From Mycoplasmataceae bacterium (GTDB lineage: Bacteria > Bacillota_I > Bacilli_A > Mycoplasmatales > Mycoplasmoidaceae): DNA of 29,788 nucleotides. The notes under the pieces are model-generated. The model saw nothing but the letters and a program-made list of their open reading frames with translations. It searched no databases and was not told the DNA's origin. The translations under genes were made by a program, and so were the position numbers. The stretch covers positions 1 to 29,788 of the forward strand of contig JAHHTI010000004.1 of assembly GCA_020024735.1 (NCBI GenBank), given 5' to 3'. Numbering within the stretch: the stretch's first letter is position 1; every line of letters starts with the position of its first letter. This document shows positions 17,986 through 28,747 of this stretch, piece by piece.

Positions 17986-19345
17986 TTCCATGAGTCCTTG
18001 GGAAAGGAATAACATCACGAATATTATTCACTCCAGTTAGATACATAATTAATCTTTCAAATCCTAAACCAAAACCTGCTGACTTATAGTAACCATACTT
18101 ACGTAATTCTAAATATCAACTTAAAGGATTAATATCCATATGAGCATCATTAGCTTTCTTTAATAAGGTTTCGTAATTAGCTTCCCGTTCACTACCACCA
18201 CATAATTCTCCAATAGAAGGAACTAATAAATCTACTCCTGCTACTGTTTTAGCATCATCATTTAATTTCATATAGAAGGCTTTAATGGCTGCTGGATAAT
18301 TGTACACAAAAGTTGGTCCATTAAAGACTTGTTCACAAATATATCTTTCATGTTCAGAATCAAGGTCCATTCCTCAAACAATATTAGCATTTTCAAATTG
18401 ATGACCATTAGCTTTAGCCTTAAGTAATAAATCAATGACTTCGGTATAAGAAACTCGAGTAAATTTGTTTTGAGTAATAGCAGATAACTTAGCTTTTAAT
18501 GTAGTGTCTACAAATTCATTAAAGAAATCAATTTCATCACGACATCTTTCCATATATTCTTTAATAAAGAAACACAACATATCTTCCATTGCATCCATTA
18601 ATTGATAAATATCACAGAATGACTTTTCCGCTTCTAACATTCAAAACTCAGCGGCATGACGATTAGTATGAGATTTTTCAGCTCTAAATTGTGGACCAAA
18701 AGTATAAACATCTTTAAAAGCCATTGCATAAGCTTCTAGGTGTAATTGACCAGTAACTGATAGTACTGCTTCTGTACCAAAGAAGTTTTCTTTATCAATC
18801 GGAGCTAATTTAAAACATTCTCCTGCTCCTTCAGCATCATTAGTAGTAACGACTGGAGTAGCAACTCATACATAATCATGTTGCATAAAGTATTGATTGA
18901 TAATATGATAAAGCATTGCTCTTACACGCATAATATTTGCAAAAAGATTAGTTCTTGGTCGAAGATCAGCAATTTCTCTTAAAAATTCATTAGTATGTTT
19001 CTTCTTTTGTAAAGGGAAGTCTTCAGAAGCTTGTTTTAAAAGTTTAACCTCAGTAGCTAAGATTTCATATGGTTGTTTAGCAGTTGGGGTTAAAACAATT
19101 TTTCCAATAACAACAATCGCAGCCCCAGTACGAGCACTAATAACTTCCTCTAAATTTTTAATATTTTCACCCTTATAAACTATTTGAACAGACTTTAAAC
19201 TTGAACCATCAGTGAGAGAAATAAAACCAAAATTTTTATTATCACGATTGGTTTTAACTCAACCTTCTAAAGTAACCTCTAAATCGTCTTTCAATTGGTT
19301 ATTAGTTAATAGGTGTTCTAATTCCTTAATTTTAAATAATTTCAT
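17972..19345 (-). CDS. asnS: Asparaginyl-tRNA synthetase (457 aa)
   Basis: This class IIb aminoacyl-tRNA synthetase charges tRNA-Asn. It has an N-terminal OB fold (residues about 20-115, with LEGWVKTNRDNKNFGFISLTDG-type strands) and a catalytic domain with VSVTGQL-like LSVTGQLHLE. Motif 2 is FRAEKSHTNRHAAEFW (about 220-235) and motif 3 is GFGLGFERL (about 424-432). The C-terminus is IPFPRTHGNAKF, in the family style. The NRHAAEFWMLE stretch distinguishes AsnRS from AspRS. Length is normal, and TGA encodes Trp at several sites. There is no Shine-Dalgarno; a TAAAAT box (19355-19360) lies 9 nt before the ATG. The stop overlaps pgsA, so the two form an operon. Confidence 0.97.
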
Positions 19346-19392
19346 ATACCTATTATTTTACAACGTTTTTAATATATTTATTTTTTATAAGT

Positions 19393-19444
19393 AAAAAAAC
19401 TATATATTTTATGAACTCCTTATCTTATAGGCCTAGTTTTTTTT
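19393..19444. other. Long-loop inverted repeat upstream of asnS
   Basis: AAAAAAACTA (19393-19402) pairs with TAGTTTTTTT (19434-19443) across a 31-nt loop that itself contains TATA/TATA. It has a T run on both strands but no gene reads into it from the left on the plus strand. It may be a transcription insulator between the divergent asnS and upp units or a chance AT repeat. The rest of 19346-19543 holds only promoters. Confidence 0.3.
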
Positions 19445-19515
19445 ATTGTCATCTATTGTGAATTATAAAGGTTTTAAAATTTATCAAATTAACATCTACT
19501 ATCTCCAATAGATAT

Positions 19516-19534
19516 TGGTATAATAGTTTTGAGG
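19516..19534 (+). promoter_or_regulatory. upp promoter (extended -10) and Shine-Dalgarno
   Basis: TGGTATAAT (19516-19524) is an extended -10 without a convincing -35. GAGG at 19531-19534 is 9 nt before the ATG at 19544. The leader is short, about 15 nt. Confidence 0.65.
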
Positions 19535-19543
19535 TAATTTTTT

Positions 19544-20167
19544 ATGCATACAATTATTAATCATCCACTTATTAAAGATAAATTAACAAGAATGAGAAAA
19601 AAAGAAACTGTTTCTACAGTTTTTAAAAAAAACTTAGAAGAATTAGCTACCTTAATGGCATATGAGGCAACTAAAAACCTACCAATTAAAGAAATTGATA
19701 TTGAAACTCCAGTTAAAGCTGGTGCAAAAGGTTATAAATTAGAAAACAAAATTACTCTAGTTCCAATTTTAAGAGCTGGTTTAGGAATGGTTGATGGAAT
19801 GAAATCTTTAATTCCCACAGCTGCCATTGGTCACATCGGTCTTTACCGTGATGAATCAACTTTAGAATGTGTGGAATATTATTACAAAATGCCAGCTAAC
19901 ATTAAAAATTCCCATGTCCTTTTATTAGATCCCATGTTAGCAACTGGAAATACTGCAATTAAAGCAATTGAATTAATTAAGCAAGAACAACCACTTTCTA
20001 TTACTTTTATTGCTATTGTAGGAGCTCCTGTAGGTTTAGAAGCTGTAGAAAAAGCTCATCCTGATGTTCCTATCTATTTAGCTAGTTTGGATGAAAAATT
20101 AAATGAAAATGGTTATATTGAACCAGGTCTTGGAGATGCTGGAGATAGAATCTTTGGAACTAAATAA
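19544..20167 (+). CDS. upp: Uracil phosphoribosyltransferase (207 aa)
   Basis: It salvages uracil with PRPP to give UMP, important because mollicutes generally lack de novo pyrimidine synthesis. The PRPP-binding loop LLDPMLATGNTA is at residues 127-138 and ILRAGLGM at 75-82. The C-terminal uracil-binding stretch (YIEPGLGDAGDRIFGTK) is complete. Length matches the family (207-210). No tryptophan is present, so the frame is unbroken. The holA start codon lies 2 nt beyond the stop (TAATAATG), so the two genes are co-transcribed and probably translationally coupled. Confidence 0.98.
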   Translation: MHTIINHPLIKDKLTRMRKKETVSTVFKKNLEELATLMAYEATKNLPIKEIDIETPVKAGAKGYKLENKITLVPILRAGLGMVDGMKSLIPTAAIGHIGLYRDESTLECVEYYYKMPANIKNSHVLLLDPMLATGNTAIKAIELIKQEQPLSITFIAIVGAPVGLEAVEKAHPDVPIYLASLDEKLNENGYIEPGLGDAGDRIFGTK

Positions 20168-20169
20168 TA

Positions 20170-21078
20170 ATGCATTACATAATTGTTGATGAAAGTGGTG
20201 CTTTTGATTGAAAATTAATCAAACAAAAGATTAAAGATAATAAAGTTAATACCACGACAGCTTTACAAACATTGTATTTTAATGAACAAATTCTAGCTGA
20301 GTTAAGTCAGCAATCTATTTTCTTTGTTCCTGAAGTTACTATTATTAAGGATGTGGATTTTTTATCAAGTGCGGAAAAAATTAAAGAACACCAAGATATT
20401 ATTGAATATCTAAAAGCAGATAAAGAAATTATCTACCTATTATTTACTACCAAAAAGGTTTCTAAAACCTTTAATGAACCAGATTTTAAAATCATTACCA
20501 TTGAACCTTTAACCAAAAAGAATAAACAAACTTATATTGAAAACTTATTACATCAAGCAAACTTACAATGTTCTCCAGAGCTTATTGAAACTTTTATCCA
20601 AAAAGTAAATGAAGATTATCGGGTTATTAACTTTGAATGTCAAAAAATTAATTTATTAAAGCAAATTGGTGCTGATGATGACACTATTATGGCTGCTTTA
20701 TCTAGTTACAATGAAGAAAATATCTTTTCCTTGCTTACTGCTATCTTAAAAAAAGATAAAGCTTCTTTATTTAAAATCTATGAAAGTATCAAAAATCAAA
20801 AGGAAGATGAAATTAAAGTCATTGCTATTATTGCTAGTCAATTAAACCAAGCACTTCTTTATAAACGTTTAGTGACTAAAGGAATGTCATCTAAAATGAT
20901 TAGTGAATATTTACAAGTTACCCCATATGTAATTTTTAACTTAGAAAAAATTACGAGTGGTGTGGAATTAAAAAGAATACAAAGTTTAATGGAAACACTC
21001 TTAAATCTGGAATTAGATATTAAACAAATGCGCATTGATAAAGTTCTTGGTTTTAAAAACTTTCTAGTAAATATTTAA
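20170..21078 (+). CDS. holA: DNA polymerase III delta subunit (clamp loader, 302 aa)
   Basis: The delta subunit opens the sliding clamp during loading. The frame runs from ATG 20170 to TAA 21076-21078, with TGA as Trp at residue 13 (AFDWKL). The N-terminal half is Rossmann-like and lacks a Walker A motif, as expected for delta. The C-terminal half is a helical collar domain: NEDYRVINFECQKINLL, then EENIFSLLTAILKKDK and IIASQLNQALLYKRL. The closing LLNLELDIKQMRIDKVLG is characteristic of the family, where the last helices read like LLxxDxxIKxGxxD. Sequence is divergent, so the call rests on length, the C-terminal pattern and fold order. It follows upp by 2 nt and overlaps the convergent metallopeptidase gene by 4 nt at the stop codons. 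Confidence 0.85.
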
Positions 21079-24000
21079 TATAATTTAGTTTCTTTACCGT
21101 AAGTTAAAAGTGAGTTAAAGTAGATTGGTTTTTGAGATTTGTTGACAATTTTAATCTTTAGTACTTTATCATTATTTTTATTAATATAACTAAATATTGG
21201 AACATTAATTTCTTTAGTATTACTTTGACAAGAATAATTATTAATTAAATTACCATTGATGTAAACATCAAAATTACCATCATTAACATCTTTTCTACCT
21301 AAAATTTTAAAGGCTTGGGTATCAGCTAAAGTAAATTCAATGACATCATTTTCTGCATTCGATTTTAAATATACTCCATTAATATTAGAATAATTTTCTA
21401 ATGGATTATTAGGTTCATAATATAACTCTCCACTCATCTTAATGGCTGGATCATTGATTCCAATAGCATTATAGAAATTAAAACCATTACAGAATCTAAT
21501 TTGACCTAAAGTTAGGATATTACCAGTACCTTTCTTAAATGTTTTATAAAGTTCTAATTCTACTTTAACAACCTTTTCACAAATTTTATTTAAAGGGATA
21601 TAGAAAACATCGATTTCTTGATTAGTATTATGTACATAACCAGTATCAGTGATAGTACCATCTTCTTGATAAACCTTTGCTCGATATCAATTAGGAATGT
21701 AAGGACCTTTAGTTCATTCTCCACAAGTATAGAAAGCTAAAGCATCCATTGTTTGAGGAGTGTTAAAGATAGCGGTTGGCTTAATTAATTGATATTCATC
21801 ACCTGAATCAGGAACAGCTCCTGTGGTTTTTCAATCTTCAAAATAGTTTTTTGGATCAGTTTTTAATCTAGCATATTTATTTTTATCTTCAGGATTATCA
21901 GTATCAACAAAATCATAGGTATTAAGATCAGCTAGATTTCCATAATTAGAAGTCATTTTTCGGGCAGTTGATTCATATTTACGGTAATCAATTTCTCTTT
22001 TCTTGTATTGATATTCTTTCGCATGAAGATAACTTTCCATTAATTCTAAAGAAGTATTATCTTTATTTACTCAAGGCACTAACACTTGTTCAGTTATAGG
22101 ATAAATTTTTCCTCCAGGTACAGCACTAAAACTTTCATTAGTATCAGTTCTAGGTTGATTAGAGAACAAGATATCTACATAACTCTTTTCATATTCTCAA
22201 TTAGTAGGAGTACGATTAACAATTCCCATTTGAATTTTATGTACTTCACCTTTTTTTCAATTAAATGCTTGATCACAAGCTTGATATCCTCGCACCTTTT
22301 TATCATTTCAAGCATCTTTTGATTTGTATTCATAGACTTGTTCACCATCTACCAATACTCTTTCAGCATCTTCAAATTTAGTTCACATATAATATTGTCC
22401 ATCTTCTGGAACAACATAGTTAAATTCATATTTACAGAAACAAGTATTTCCCATGGTTAATGCAAGTAAAGGTTTATCACCATTCATATCATACATTGGA
22501 TTTAAACTATATGGTTCTACCTTAATGGTTTTAGCTTCATCAATAGGTTTCTTACCATTTAATCCCATACTATCAAATAACACATCAAAGAATCCATCAT
22601 AAGTAGGGAAATCTTGTCACTTAACAGGAACATAACTTTGTACTACAGGACGGTTAATAACTTGTCTTACCTTAATTTTTCAAGAATAACCTGGTACATA
22701 ATTAGCAGGTAACTTTTGTAAGCTTTCTTTAGTTGGTTTAATCTTAATACTAAATTCATCAATTTGATTAACTGCTTGAGGATTAGGTGTATAGATTAAA
22801 CGTTTACTGTTATGTGGATCAAGTGCTAAAGTACCACCACACTTAGATGTTGGTGTAAACTCTAATGTATCTCATTGGAAATCTGGGTTATTACAAATAA
22901 TATAATTTTCAAAATTAAAATTATATGGTTCAATGGCTGGAATTTCAAATGGCGTAGTAATGTCAGAAGTATAGTCAAATTTTTGTGTTTGGTAATTATA
23001 CAAATATTGACCCACAGCATATTGGTTAGCAATAAAGTCAATTGCAGGATATTTCTTTAATCCTTCAATAATAGCTTTATCATTTTGAGTTAAATCATTT
23101 TCAGCTGGTCAAGGTGATTGGTTAGTATCAGCTCAACGTGGTGCAATACGACATAAATTTCACATATTAGTTTTAAAGTAATCAGATAAGAACCCAATAA
23201 ACTTCAGCGGTGTTCATCCTGGTGTATTATTAGGGTAGTTTTCCATTGCATAGTGGGTAAAGTTGTCAAAATTATAACTACCAATAGTATATAGAATAGC
23301 TGCATACCAAGCTCATTCAGTAACTACTTTCTTATCAAGATAATTTTGACGCATTAATCTCACCACATTAAATGGAGAAGCTAATTTACTTCATGGTCAA
23401 AATTCTGGGTGTTTAAATCAATCAGGTTCAAAGGAATTATTGTTAATATTAATTTCACTTCGATATCTACCTTCATTAGAAATGACACTTAAATCAAAAA
23501 GGTTAACAATATTTGTTTCAGGGTGAGTTTGCAATTTGAATCAAGCATTATTTACTTCAAAGTTATGATTAATTTCATGAATAGTACCTCAATTATCAAA
23601 ATTAACTGAACCAGCACCTTTTAAGAAAGAACCGACCCCTCATTCAATAGGACAATAAAATATCATTCCACCACCAATGGCTGAAGCTCCATCTCATATA
23701 CTATTACAAAATTGCATATCTAAAACTTGGAGACGGTTAATTCCTTGATAACGAGCACCAAAGTTATTACTTAGATATAAAAAGTCATTTCATTCCTTAG
23801 CACATTCTTTCGGATACACAAATTGATCAGCTGTTAATGAACAACTTATATGATGCAAAGGATCTGTAAATGGAATGTTAGCACTATATAGAGAAGATAG
23901 AATAGCAATACTTGGGGAAGAGATTGTTCCATCCATCACTTCTTTAATTTGTTTGTTTCAATCCTCTAAAGTAGTTAATCCATCAAAATAACTTAAAGAT

Positions 24001-25394
24001 TTAACCGCATTATTAATTCTAAATTGGATAGGATCTCCAAAAGATAAGGCATTCACATTACTAAGAACAGGTTTGATAAAATTAATTGAAATGTTTCCAC
24101 CAAACGGAGTACCAAAAGCAAAAGTATAATTATTTTCAGCCGTCATTTCATCTCAAGTTTTATTATCTAATATAAAACTAGATTGGATTCTTGGGTAACG
24201 GTTAGAAACTCTTCCAGTTTCATAATTACCACTACCATTTTTTCTATTCTTTAAATCTCAAAAATTATCATTAATTTTAATTTCAATAGCAGCATCACTT
24301 GCTTTAAATTTATCTAATTGTTCTTTAGAAAATTGTAGTGTAATCACTTCTCCAGCTGGTGCATATAAACCTAGAGTTTGCGGTCCATATGGAGCAGTTG
24401 ACATTGTAAATTGCATATCAACAGCTTTAGTTGTAGGTAAAACATCTTGGGAATAAAAATTTTCAGCTGCTGGATGTTTTTTGAAAGTATTATTTTTGAT
24501 TTCATTTTTAATAAATTTACCATCAGCATACCCGCCTGGATAAACCGCTTCTCCCTTATCATTTAATTGAGGAGTTTCTTTTAAAACTAAATCCATTGCA
24601 TCAATTATTTGACCATCTTTTAAGGTTAAAAAACCATCAGGAATTTTATCGTTACCATCCTTAGCACTTAAAGAATAATCACAATTATATCCAGGATATA
24701 AAAAACCATCTTTTTTATACTTAACCATTAAATCAGTATCATAGTAGTCTTTACTAATTTCTCTATCATGAGTACCAACTTCATTAAAATAGAAAAGATC
24801 TTGTTGAGTATAACCTTCAAATTGATGATTAGAGACATTGGTTGATAAAACTTGTGATGGATAATAAGTAGTTGAAATTAAAGTAGTAGTTGAACCATTG
24901 TCTGCTTTAAAACCTTCTATAGCTTTAGGCTTTTTATCAAAATGTAATTTGACAAAATATCTCACTGGAGAATAGTTACCATCAGGTTCTAAGGTTACAT
25001 TGGTTAAATGAGCACCCATTTCTTGAGCAAAGTTTTGATTTAAGTTTTCTTTAATGATTGATGTTGTATAGGCAACTTGAGCCACATCTGTCAATTGTGT
25101 TGTTTGTGAAAATAAGTAGTTAGTAAAATTAGTGCTTGGTAAAGCTTCAGGTCTAATAATTGGTTGGGTCGTAGTTAAACTATCGTTTTGAGGTTCATGT
25201 TGTGGAAGTGGTGCGTTCGATGCTTGGTTATTGTTATTATTGTTGTTGTTAGGATTGGTTTGGGTGGTATTATTACTTCCTTGACTACAACTAGTGATTA
25301 GAGGGGTAGCACCTAAAAAAGAAATTCCTAGAACCGATAAGATAGCATAACAACACTTTTTGCTAGCAAATTTGGATACTCTACTTTTTTTCAT
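21075..25394 (-). CDS. M60/enhancin-type zinc metallopeptidase lipoprotein (1439 aa)
   Basis: The frame is open from ATG 25394 to TAA 21075-21077 with many TGA as Trp; I checked the codons across the stretches between 21438 and 24257 that lack long standard-code frames and saw no TAA/TAG. The N-terminus is a lipoprotein signal (LITSC, lipidated Cys36) followed by an Asn/Gln-rich linker. M60-like features in order are GLYAPAGEVITLQF (about 342-355), RYPRIQ, FGTPFGGNISINF, and the zinc site H606-E607-I-N-H610 with a probable third ligand E626 (PETNIVNLF). This spacing fits HExxH-x(8-28)-E. The region around 985-1070 (VPEDGQYYMWTKFEDAERVL...VDGEQVY) resembles a PA14-type carbohydrate-binding fold; the C-terminus is beta-rich. 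M60 enzymes cut mucin-type glycoproteins, so a membrane-tethered host-glycoprotein protease is inferred. It converges on holA with a 4-nt overlap. Confidence 0.9.
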
Positions 25395-25404
25395 ATACTG
25401 ATTA

Positions 25405-25432
25405 ATTATAAATTATTTTGTGTAAAGCACAA
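25405..25432 (-). promoter_or_regulatory. Promoter of the M60 lipoprotein gene
   Basis: On the minus strand, TTGTGC (25427-25432), a 16-nt spacer and TATAAT (25405-25410) lie 10 nt before the ATG at 25394. The predicted leader is only about 3 nt and has no Shine-Dalgarno. Confidence 0.55.
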
Positions 25433-25436
25433 GAGC

Positions 25437-25516
25437 AGTACTAACATACCTTTATGATTAAAGTTTAGAGAAAGGTTAAGTTGTTATCCTAGTACTTCTT
25501 ATCAACTCGTTTTTTT
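25437..25516. other. Nested inverted repeats in the M60-dnaE intergenic gap
   Basis: AGTACTA (25437-25443) and TAGTACT (25490-25496) enclose ACCTTT (25448-25453) and AAAGGT (25471-25476). An alternative stem AGTTG (25479-25483) / CAACT (25503-25507) precedes T7 (25510-25516). The alternatives are mutually exclusive, as in small regulatory leaders, but the dnaE-operon -10 lies downstream of them. The rest of 25395-25655 holds the two promoters and no gene. Confidence 0.35.
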
Positions 25517-25614
25517 AATCATTTTTATCTTATCTATATTTTTATGTCAGTCAAAAAGGATGAAAAAATCCTAATAATAAATAAGGAATTAATGAAAACT
25601 AAAAAAGTTTTTAT

Positions 25615-25620
25615 TATAAT
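25615..25620 (+). promoter_or_regulatory. -10 box of the dnaE operon
   Basis: TATAAT lies 35 nt before the ATG at 25656. ATGAAA at 25592-25597 is only a weak -35 candidate at 17-nt spacing. A Shine-Dalgarno GAGGT precedes the first gene. Confidence 0.5.
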
Positions 25621-25655
25621 TAATATGATAGAAGTTTTTATATTTGAGGTTGATT

Positions 25656-25889
25656 ATGGAAAAAAAGAATCCCAAAATTGATTTAGATTATCAACATAGT
25701 AATTTTGAAAAGGTGAAAATTCAACCTACAAAAGCTTTTGACTTATCAAGTATGGATAGTGATTATTTATCTCTAAAGAAAGAACTATCTATGTTATCAA
25801 CTGATGAATTAATTTATAAATTAGAAAATGAAGAATTAGATAAGGACTCTAGAGATATTATTAATGAAATTATTGCTACTAGAAAATAA
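25656..25889 (+). CDS. Small hydrophilic protein, first gene of dnaE operon (77 aa)
   Basis: The frame runs from ATG 25656 to TAA 25887-25889. ATG 25656 is preferred over the in-frame TTG at 25644, because GAGGT sits about 7 nt upstream of the ATG. The product is highly charged with no signal or TM segment. The N-terminus is KKNPKIDLDYQHSNFEKVK; the second half is helical (YLSLKKELSMLSTDELIYKLENEELDKDSRDIINEIIATRK). I do not recognise the family. The stop overlaps the dnaE start by one base (TAATG), so the two are translationally coupled and may act together, but no replication role can be read from sequence. Confidence 0.75.
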   Translation: MEKKNPKIDLDYQHSNFEKVKIQPTKAFDLSSMDSDYLSLKKELSMLSTDELIYKLENEELDKDSRDIINEIIATRK

Positions 25890-28747
25890 TGCAACCATTT
25901 AATTTACGTGTTCGTTCTTATTACTCTCTACTAGATTCAATCCTTTCCATTGATGATATTATTCAACATGCTATTGATAACCATTTAGATTATGCTTTTT
26001 TAATTGACAAAAACAATTTATATGGGGCAATGGAATTTTATACCAAAGCCATTCAACACCATCTAAAACCAATCATTGGTTTAGAATTCAATTGATTAGA
26101 TAGTGCTTTTATTTTAATTGCTAAGAACTATAATGGTTTAAAACATTTAATTAAAATTAGTAGTCACATTATGTGTGAAGAAGAATACAACTTAAATGAT
26201 TATTTAGATGATAACCTTTTTATTATATGTACTAGCAATAATTACCATAATATTCAATATCAAGTTTGGAATGAAAATGACCTATTTTTAAATGAAGTAT
26301 GTTATCCCAAAAAAGAAGATAACTTATGTTACACTGTTATCCAAGCCATCAAAAATAATCAAACTATTGATTTAAGCAATGAGTCTCATAATAGTTTACA
26401 CTGAATCAATGAAGCTGATGTTTCTACACATCAAAAAGAATGCTTTATGCAAATCATCAATGAAACTAATTTAATCATTAATGATAATGCTAGTCGTTTA
26501 CCAATGTATAACAATAAAATTAATTCCCATCAATATCTACAAGAAATAGCATTGAATGGATTGCTTGAAAAATTACACATTGAAGATAATAAGATGCCTA
26601 AAAATTATTATGACCGTTTACTTTATGAACTTAATGTTATTCATGAATTAGATTATGATGATTATTTTTTAATTGTTGCTGATTTTATTAATTTTGCTAA
26701 AAAAAATGAAATTATTATTGGTCCGGGAAGAGGTTCATCAGGAGGTTCATTAGTAGCCTATGCCTTAAATATTACTGAAATTGATCCTTTAAAATACAAT
26801 TTAGTTTTTGAACGTTTTTTAAACAAGGATAGAAAAACTATGCCTGATATTGATGTTGATGTTATGGATTCACGAAGAGATGAATTAATTGAATATATTT
26901 TCAATAAATATTTACCTACCAATGTTTGTCAAATTATTACCTTTCAACGAATAAAACATAAAATGGCACTTCGTGATGTGGGAAGAGTGCTTAAAATTCC
27001 TTTAAATATTATTGATAATATTACTAAAAGAATACCCCTTAATTTAGAAACTTCACTAATTGAATATGTATTATCAGATAAAGATTTAAAAGCCTATTAT
27101 CAATCTTATCCTGAACTCTTTGAGATTTCCCATCAGCTCTATAATATTCCACGACAATTTTCCACCCATGCTGCTGGGATATTAATTGCCAATGAACAAA
27201 TGAATAATATTATTCCAGTTCAAACAGGAATGAATAACTTTTTACTTTCCCAATGATCAATGGAATATCTAGAAATGTTTGGTTTAAATAAAATTGATAT
27301 CCTAGGTTTAAAAAACCTAAGCATTATTTATGATACATTATCTTTAATTAAAGAAAGACACCATAAAAGGATTAATTTACAAAATATTAATTTAGAAGAT
27401 GAAAAAATCTTTGCTGAAATCCAAAAGGCTAACACTAATGGAATTTTTCAATTAGAATCACCCGGAATGAAATCTACCTTAATAAAGATTCAACCACATA
27501 GTATTGATGATATTTCTTTAGTCTCTGCTTTATTTCGACCAGGACCACAAATGATGATTAATGATTATGCGAAAACGAGAAAAGATCCTTCTTTAATTAA
27601 ATATAAAAATGAAGATTTTAAAAAAATCTTATCGGCTACTAATGGTTTTTGTATATATCAAGAACAAGTGATTGCTTTAATTCAAAGTGTTACGGGTTTT
27701 TCTATTGCCAAGGCTGATATTTTTAGAAGAGCAATTTCCAAAAAGAAAATTGACTTATTTGATAAAATGCACAACGAATTCATTGAAGCAGCTATCAATA
27801 ATCACTATAGCCAACAAGAAGCTCAAGAAGTCTATGATTTAATTATTGAGTTTGCTAATTATGGATTTAATCGTTCACACTCCATTGCCTATGCTTTTAT
27901 TGCCTACCAAATGATGTATTTAAAATGTTATTACCCTTTAGAATTTATTTGTAGTCTTTTAAAACATGATGCTGGGACTAATTTAAAAAATAATATTTAT
28001 CTTTCAGAGGCCAAAAAAATAGGTATTAAGATTAGTAACATTGATATTACTCAAGCTGGTATCCAATTTAAAATTGTTAATAATAGTATTATGTTAGGAT
28101 TACAATCCATTAAAGGTTTTGGGATTGAAATGGCAAAAAAAATTATTGATATTCGTCAAGCCACTCCTTTCCAAGACTTTGAACAAACAATTACTTGTTT
28201 AAATAAAAATAAAATCTCTTTGAAAAATATTGAAATTTTAATTAAAATTGGAGCTTTTGATAATTTTGGTAAGGACCGTAATTTTCTGTTAACTAATTTA
28301 AATGCCATCATTAAAAAATTTGAGGCTATTAATCCCCTAACTAATTTACCGGTTTTTGATACTGAATATGATGAACGTATTGTTCCTATGAGTGAAGAAG
28401 ATAAGGCTAACTATGAAAACGAATATCTAGGCTACACTTTTTCTAATAATCAAATCTTGATCCTAGTAAACGAATATCAAGAAGCTTATGAATTAGATAC
28501 TTTAAGCAATCCTACAAAACCAATGGAATTTAACTTATTAGCCCAAGTTAAGAATGTGAAAAAAACTTTTACTAAAACTGGTAAAGAAATGGCTTTCATT
28601 GTCGTTTATGATGGTAATCTTGAAGAATCAATTGCTTCTTTTAATCCTGAAATTTTTCACCACCTAGAAAATAATCATTTCTATATTTTTAAAGTAAGAT
28701 GCAAAAATAATAAATTAGATATAACAAATGTAATTAAACATTTATAA
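25889..28747 (+). CDS. dnaE: DNA polymerase III alpha subunit, DnaE type (952 aa)
   Basis: This is a C-family replicative polymerase. Four stretches join in one frame when TGA is Trp (26093, 26402 and 27257 regions). The N-terminal PHP-like domain (1-200) has LRVRSYYSLLDS in place of the usual HxH motif. The palm has GPGRGSSGGSLVAYAL (278-293) and catalytic PDIDVD (319-324). ARQFSTHAAGILI-like RQFSTHAAGI, GIFQLESPGM, the FRPGPQ stretch and CIYQEQVIAL follow. A helix-hairpin-helix region (IKGFGIEMAKKI) and a C-terminal OB fold (FTKTGKEMAFIVVYDG) complete it. There is no 3'-5' exonuclease insertion, so it is DnaE rather than PolC. It is somewhat shorter than typical DnaE (about 1,000-1,150). 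It is coupled by TAATG to both flanking genes. Confidence 0.97.
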
